A stretch of 64,000 nt of DNA from Candidatus Woesearchaeota archaeon (lineage in GTDB: Archaea; Nanobdellota; Nanobdellia; Woesearchaeales; JABMPP01): positions 1-64,000 of the forward strand of contig JAGVYD010000012.1 of assembly GCA_018303405.1 (NCBI GenBank). Reading direction: 5' to 3'. The notes beneath the pieces were generated by a model. The model saw nothing but the letters and a program-made list of their open reading frames with translations. It ran no database searches and was not told the DNA's origin. This document shows, piece after piece, positions 55,801 to 61,800 of the stretch; the first letter of the stretch is position 1; the number at the start of each line of letters is the position of its first letter. The translations under genes were made by a program, and so were the position numbers.

Positions 55801-58800
55801 CAGATTCAATACTGGTCAAATCCAATGATTTGGAAGCTCCGTCCATTGCAGTGCCTGTCTCGGCAACAGTTACAGATATTACACCTCCTGTTATCTCAAA
55901 TATCACTTTCAGTCCGGCAGAACCAAAGAATACCGACAGCCTGAACATCACAGCCGTTGTAACTGACAACAGCGCAGTCAATTTCGTGAGCCTGAATTTC
56001 TCCAAGAATGGGGAATATTTCCTGGCCAACATGACCCAGTTGTCAGGCAGCCTTTACAGTGCCAATATCCCATTGGGATTCAAGGGCATTTTTACCTTTG
56101 AGATTATAGCCTATGATGCCGGCAACAATCTGGCCGAAAGTGATGCATTCATTGTGCCTGTAATCGGGCCTGATGCAGTTGTGTCGCCATTGGAATGGGC
56201 CATAGGAGATGTAACAATTGACCAGTATGTTGCGCAGAATTTCACCCTGCTCAACAATGGCACATCCGTATTAAGCGGGCGCGCAGCCTTGCCGGGCTTT
56301 GTTGGTGTAAGCGGAAGCCATGATACTGAATGCGCAAATGACTTCATTGTCCAGACACACGATAATGGAAGGATAGAGATAGTGCCGGTGGAAAGCAATG
56401 GCTCATTTGCAGCGACGAGCTTTGTTGCCCAGGACTCCTCCACAATCCGCGGGGCTTCAGTTGGAGACTTCAATAGCGACGGGCACTGCGACATTTTAGC
56501 GGGCGGCAATGACGACAATGTCAGATATTATGAGAACAACCAACTCCTCCCGCTGACTGGAAGCAGTTTCAAGCCAGGGGTGATAATCGGCACCTACACT
56601 TCAAGCGGCTATGCCATGGACACAACTTCCGGCGATTTCAATGGAGACCTAAACACTGATTTCATTCTCAGTGGCAATAACCAGATTATGTATATTTTCA
56701 AGGGGCAGGGAGACGGCTCTTTTGTGAGGGTTCAATTGCCAAATGCCCCGACAACCGCAAGAGGCAAGGATTCAGGCGATATAAACAATGACGGCAAGCT
56801 TGATTTCATACTTTCCACATCCTCAAGCAATCTTTATGCTTATCTGGGATACGGCAATGGCTCGTTTGCGCCGCCATTGACAATTGCCTATCCTTATACT
56901 GACCTCTACGGCCTGGCCGTGGCGGATTTTGACCAGGATGGCTTTGCTGATATCATAACAACAGATTCAGGCGGCGGAGGCGCGCTTTATTTCCTGAAGG
57001 GAATTGGGAATGGCACTTTCCAGGCCAGAATTTATGCAGGAATCGATGTGAACAACAACAATGCAATGGACAATGCGCTCATAAACAATGATAGCTATCA
57101 GGATTTGGTGATTGTGACCTATTCGAGCCAGACCACGCTCCTGCTCCTGGGCAATGGCGATGGCACTTTTACAAATGCCGGCGTTATCAGCCCTGCCAAT
57201 GGTCAATACAGGCTTGGCGTCGGGGCGCCGGTGACTTCCCCTTCAATGCCGTTTAACCTCACCATTAATTCATCGGTCACATTTGAAGCTGTGCTTGATA
57301 CATCCATGCCATTGGATCTTTCTGGCAGGATAATTGCAGTCAGCTCAAATGACCCGGAAAATAGATTAATAGCCATAAACCTCAGCGGAAGGATACTCGA
57401 TGTTGTGCCGCCTACAATCCATAATATGACTGAGTTCCAGGCTGTCACAAGCACAGGGCAGCCGATACCAATCACTGCTGTTGTTTCGGATGACACACTC
57501 ATATCCGCAGTGCAGCTGGTTTACAGCGCAAACAATGGCCCTCTCCAATTTTTGGCAATGAACCGGACAGCTGGCAATGCAGCATTCGGCTCCTACAACG
57601 CCACAATCCCGGCAACCGGAGTCCCGCAAAACATATCCTATTTTGTCAGGGCAGGGGACATTTCGAATAACAGCGCAGATTCCGCAGTCTTCAGCTATAG
57701 GACAACTTATCCACCGACTATAATAAATGTCACTACGCAGCCTTTGAATCCCAAAAACAATACAGAAGTGAATTTTGTTGCGGCAATAACTGATGACAGT
57801 TATGTTGTCTCAGCTGCCTTGTCGTTGGGCAATGAGGACACAGAAAAAAATCTCGCGCTTGCAAGCAATGGGGCAACGGCAATTGCAACCAGCACATACA
57901 GTGCGCAGTTTGCAGCCTCAATGGCTATTGATGGCTTCCTGGAGGATGGCTCGACACAAAACCACTATTGGCTGACCTCTGATGGCGTGGCTGGCGCGAC
58001 TTTAACAGTGGACCTTGGCGCAACACACATTATCGATCGCATTATTGTTTATAACATAAGAAATGCCGGCTATTATGACAGGTCAGCCAGGGATTACAGG
58101 CTGGGTGTCTCAACCGACGGCATCAATTTCGACATTGTCCAGGATTCTGTCATGGCGCAGAATGACATTGTCAGCCCTTATGCAACAATATTTAGCCCAA
58201 TGCCTGCCAGGTATGTCCGCTTCTATGAGGACTCTTATTTTGGCAATGGCGGCGGGCTTGCCGAAATCCAGGTTTTCAGCTCGCCAAATTTCGTGGACTA
58301 TCCAATGACCGACCTTGGAAATGGATTGTTTGAAATAAACATAACTCCAATGGGCCCGACCTCAACCTTCTTTTATTACGCCAAGGCAACAGACAGCGAT
58401 GGCATAAGCTCATCTTCTGCCAAATTCTCATTCGTGGCAGACGGCGAAACGCCAACTTTGCAATTGCTTCAGGCTGACCCGGCTTACCCTGTCACAGGCA
58501 GCAGTGTGAAAATTGGCGCTGTGCTTTTGGATAATGTTGAGATTGTGAACCCCCGAATATCTTACTCTTTCGACAATGTCACATTCTTCAACGATACATT
58601 AAGCCTCGACTATAAGTTCCGCGGAGGCATGCCTAATCTTGCGGATAGTGCGAAATCAAGGATAATAGCCGGAAGCACAGATGGCGTTTTCCATATACTT
58701 GACAGCTCCACTTTGACAAGGGAATTCTTCAGCGCCAATTACGGCTCCAACAGCGGGATTGGCCTTGCCCTGGCCGATGTCAACAATGACGGGGAGCCTG

Positions 58801-61800
58801 AGCTCATAACCTCAGATTACACTGCAGGCAACAGCATATACTTCAGGGTATTCAAATTTTCCAATAACACCTACACCTTAAACTCTTCAGCAGGCAGGGT
58901 GTCAGAAGGCAATGTGTTTGCGCTCGCCACAGGCGATGTTGACAGCGACGGCATCGAGGAAATCCTGGTGCCTGATGCAACAGATGGCAAAGTCTACATC
59001 TTTGGCTGGAATGGCAATGCATATGCCCTTGAGACCAGTTTTGCCGTTGCAGATACGCCAAGGACAATAGAGGTGTTTGATGCAGACAACGACAATGTCG
59101 CTGACATAATAACCGGAGATTTCAGTGCCACAGGCAGGATGGTCATTTATGGCTTTAACGGGTTCTTTTACGTGGAAAAATACAGCAGCGGTGACCTGGG
59201 AACCAGCATTGCAGGAATCACCCATGGCGATTATGACCATGATGGAATTGATGAGATTGCCGTAGGGTCCCAGGACTTCTTCCATATTTTCAAGTATGAA
59301 GGTGGCACCTTCTCTGAAGTTTTCAGAAGTGCGGACCTGGGCACAACAATTACGCCGTCAGACAGTGCAGACTGGGACAATGACGGAAACATTGAACTGC
59401 TTGTTGGAAGGGATGCGACCGGAAGCCTGCTGGTTTACCAGTTCTCAAATAATAGCGAGTATGTCCTGGAATATTCCGCAAGTGCCAGCACAGACCTCAA
59501 TTCACCTAAATTTGCCGATGTATTTGGCGATGGCCAATATGAAATCGTGGCTGGCGCGGGCGACGGCATAGTGAGGGTTTATTCTGCAAATTCAGGCTCC
59601 CCGATAATGGCCAGCCAGGACCTTGGCACAAATGTTGGCGGTTACCTTGGAGATGCGCTTTTGGTAACGACGCCGCAAAGGCATGTAAAATCCTTGTCTA
59701 CAGTGAACCAGACAGGGGTTTATGTTTCTATAACTGCCAATGATCTCGCGGGCAACGAGCTTGTCTCTCCATACTCCCAGTTCAGGTTTGACAGCCAGGA
59801 CCCAAACATTGATTCCTTTACAACTTTCAGCAATAATGTGAATTACCTGGCGCCGGCATCCATTTATGCAGGAGTCAGCGATGACATTGGCGTGGCTGAC
59901 GCGATTTTGTACTACAATCTGGAGAATCAGTCCGAAAAAAGCCTTTTCATGACAAGGATTTCTGGCACCTCAGCCAATGGCACATATTTTGCCAGGATTC
60001 CAGCTACAGGAAATTCAACATCTGTCACCTATTGGATTCAGGCAATTGACATGTCTGGCAAAAAGTCAGTCACGCAGAACAGCACTTACTATGCATCCAG
60101 CTCGCCGGTCATTGCAAACATTACACAGGTTCCTGCCTATCCGGGCCTGGACATGGTCATAAATGTCAGTGCAATCATTACAGATGACACATCTGTAAGC
60201 TCAGCGCTCTTGTCATACTCATCAAATGCAACTGGCGCTTTCAATCTCAGCATGATTCCATCCGGAAGCCTCTACAGGGCCGCAATCCCTGCCTCCGGCA
60301 CAACTGCAACCATCACTTACAGGATTATCGCAAATGACACTGACGGATTTATTGCGATGTCTGATTTGAGAATGGCAATAGCCGATGGCGCGCTTCCAAC
60401 ATTCAGCCCGCCAACAAAGAGGCCGTCAACACCAACCGCTCTTGATGCCACAAATGTCTCTATTATTGTCAGCGACAATGTGGGAATTTCCTCGGCCAGG
60501 CTGTATTATTCCTTTAACAGCAGTGCATTTGTGCCAGTTGCAACCACGGCAAAAGCAGCAAATTACAGCGGCTTGATTCCAGCTCCTGGCGCCTCGGCCC
60601 TTGTGAGATTCCTTTTCGAGGCTGTTGACTTCAGCGGCAACAGGGTAAATTCAAGCATGTACAATTATACAGCCGGCAATGTTGATTTCAGGATTACTGG
60701 AATTGTTTTCACAGGAGGGGCATATGAAGGCGGCTCTGGAATTGCCAATGTCTCAATACAAAATATTGGCACCGACGGAGTCACAACACCTGTTTCAGTC
60801 TCGGCTTACCGGGACGCTTTATTCCTCGGCAAGAATTATGTCGCTGGCTTGGCCGCAGGAGAGACCAAGTACACCTCATTCAGTGTGAATTTCCCCACAG
60901 GAATGTTTGGAAACAGGACATTGAATGCAACAGCTGATCCAGATAATGCTTATAGTGAGAGCATGGAATCAAACAATGCTTTCCTAGCCATTGTGGAAGT
61001 TACCCGGGATGTCTCTCCGCCAGTGTTCAATAGCATCGTGCAATCGCCGGCAAATGCCACAGAGAATTCCGGGACCGTGCAAATCCTCATCAATGTCACT
61101 GATAATGAGACAGGGATAAATGTTGCAAGCGGCAGGCTAAATTACATTATCGGCGGAATTGAAAGGTCTGTAAGCCTGACAAACTTCAATGGATTGCTGA
61201 GAGGATTGGTGAACGAGAACCTCAACCTGTTGCAGGGCCTAATCCTGGAATACAATGTAACAATCAATGACCAGGCAGGCAATGGCGCTTATACAGCCAC
61301 TTACAGCGACCTCATTGACATCATTAACGATGCACCGCAGGTTTCAATCACATCACCGACAGCATCGTCAACCTTTGACGCAGGCGGGCCAGTTAATTGG
61401 ACAATAACAGATGAAGATAGCAATGCCTTCAATTCAACAATCTATCTTGAAAAACCGTATGTCACTTTGCAGCCTGGCTGGAACAGACTTTTGATAAAGG
61501 TTGACCAGGGTTCTGGCGCATGGGGATATTATGTAAGGCTGGCACAGCTTGACAACACGCCCTACAACCTAAGCCTGGGCTTTGATGGCGTATCCGCCAG
61601 TGCAACACCTGATGCAAGCGGGTTTATCAGGGATTGGCTGCTTGCAGGCCCGTATGACAATGCCGGGGACGCCAAATTTGACGTGGACTATGTTAATGAG
61701 AGCACGATTATGCCAGCAGCCGGACTGAACAGTTCAGGCAAAACATGGTTTGTGCGCCAGGATCCGGATGCGTACATTGACTTGTACAGCATTTTTACAT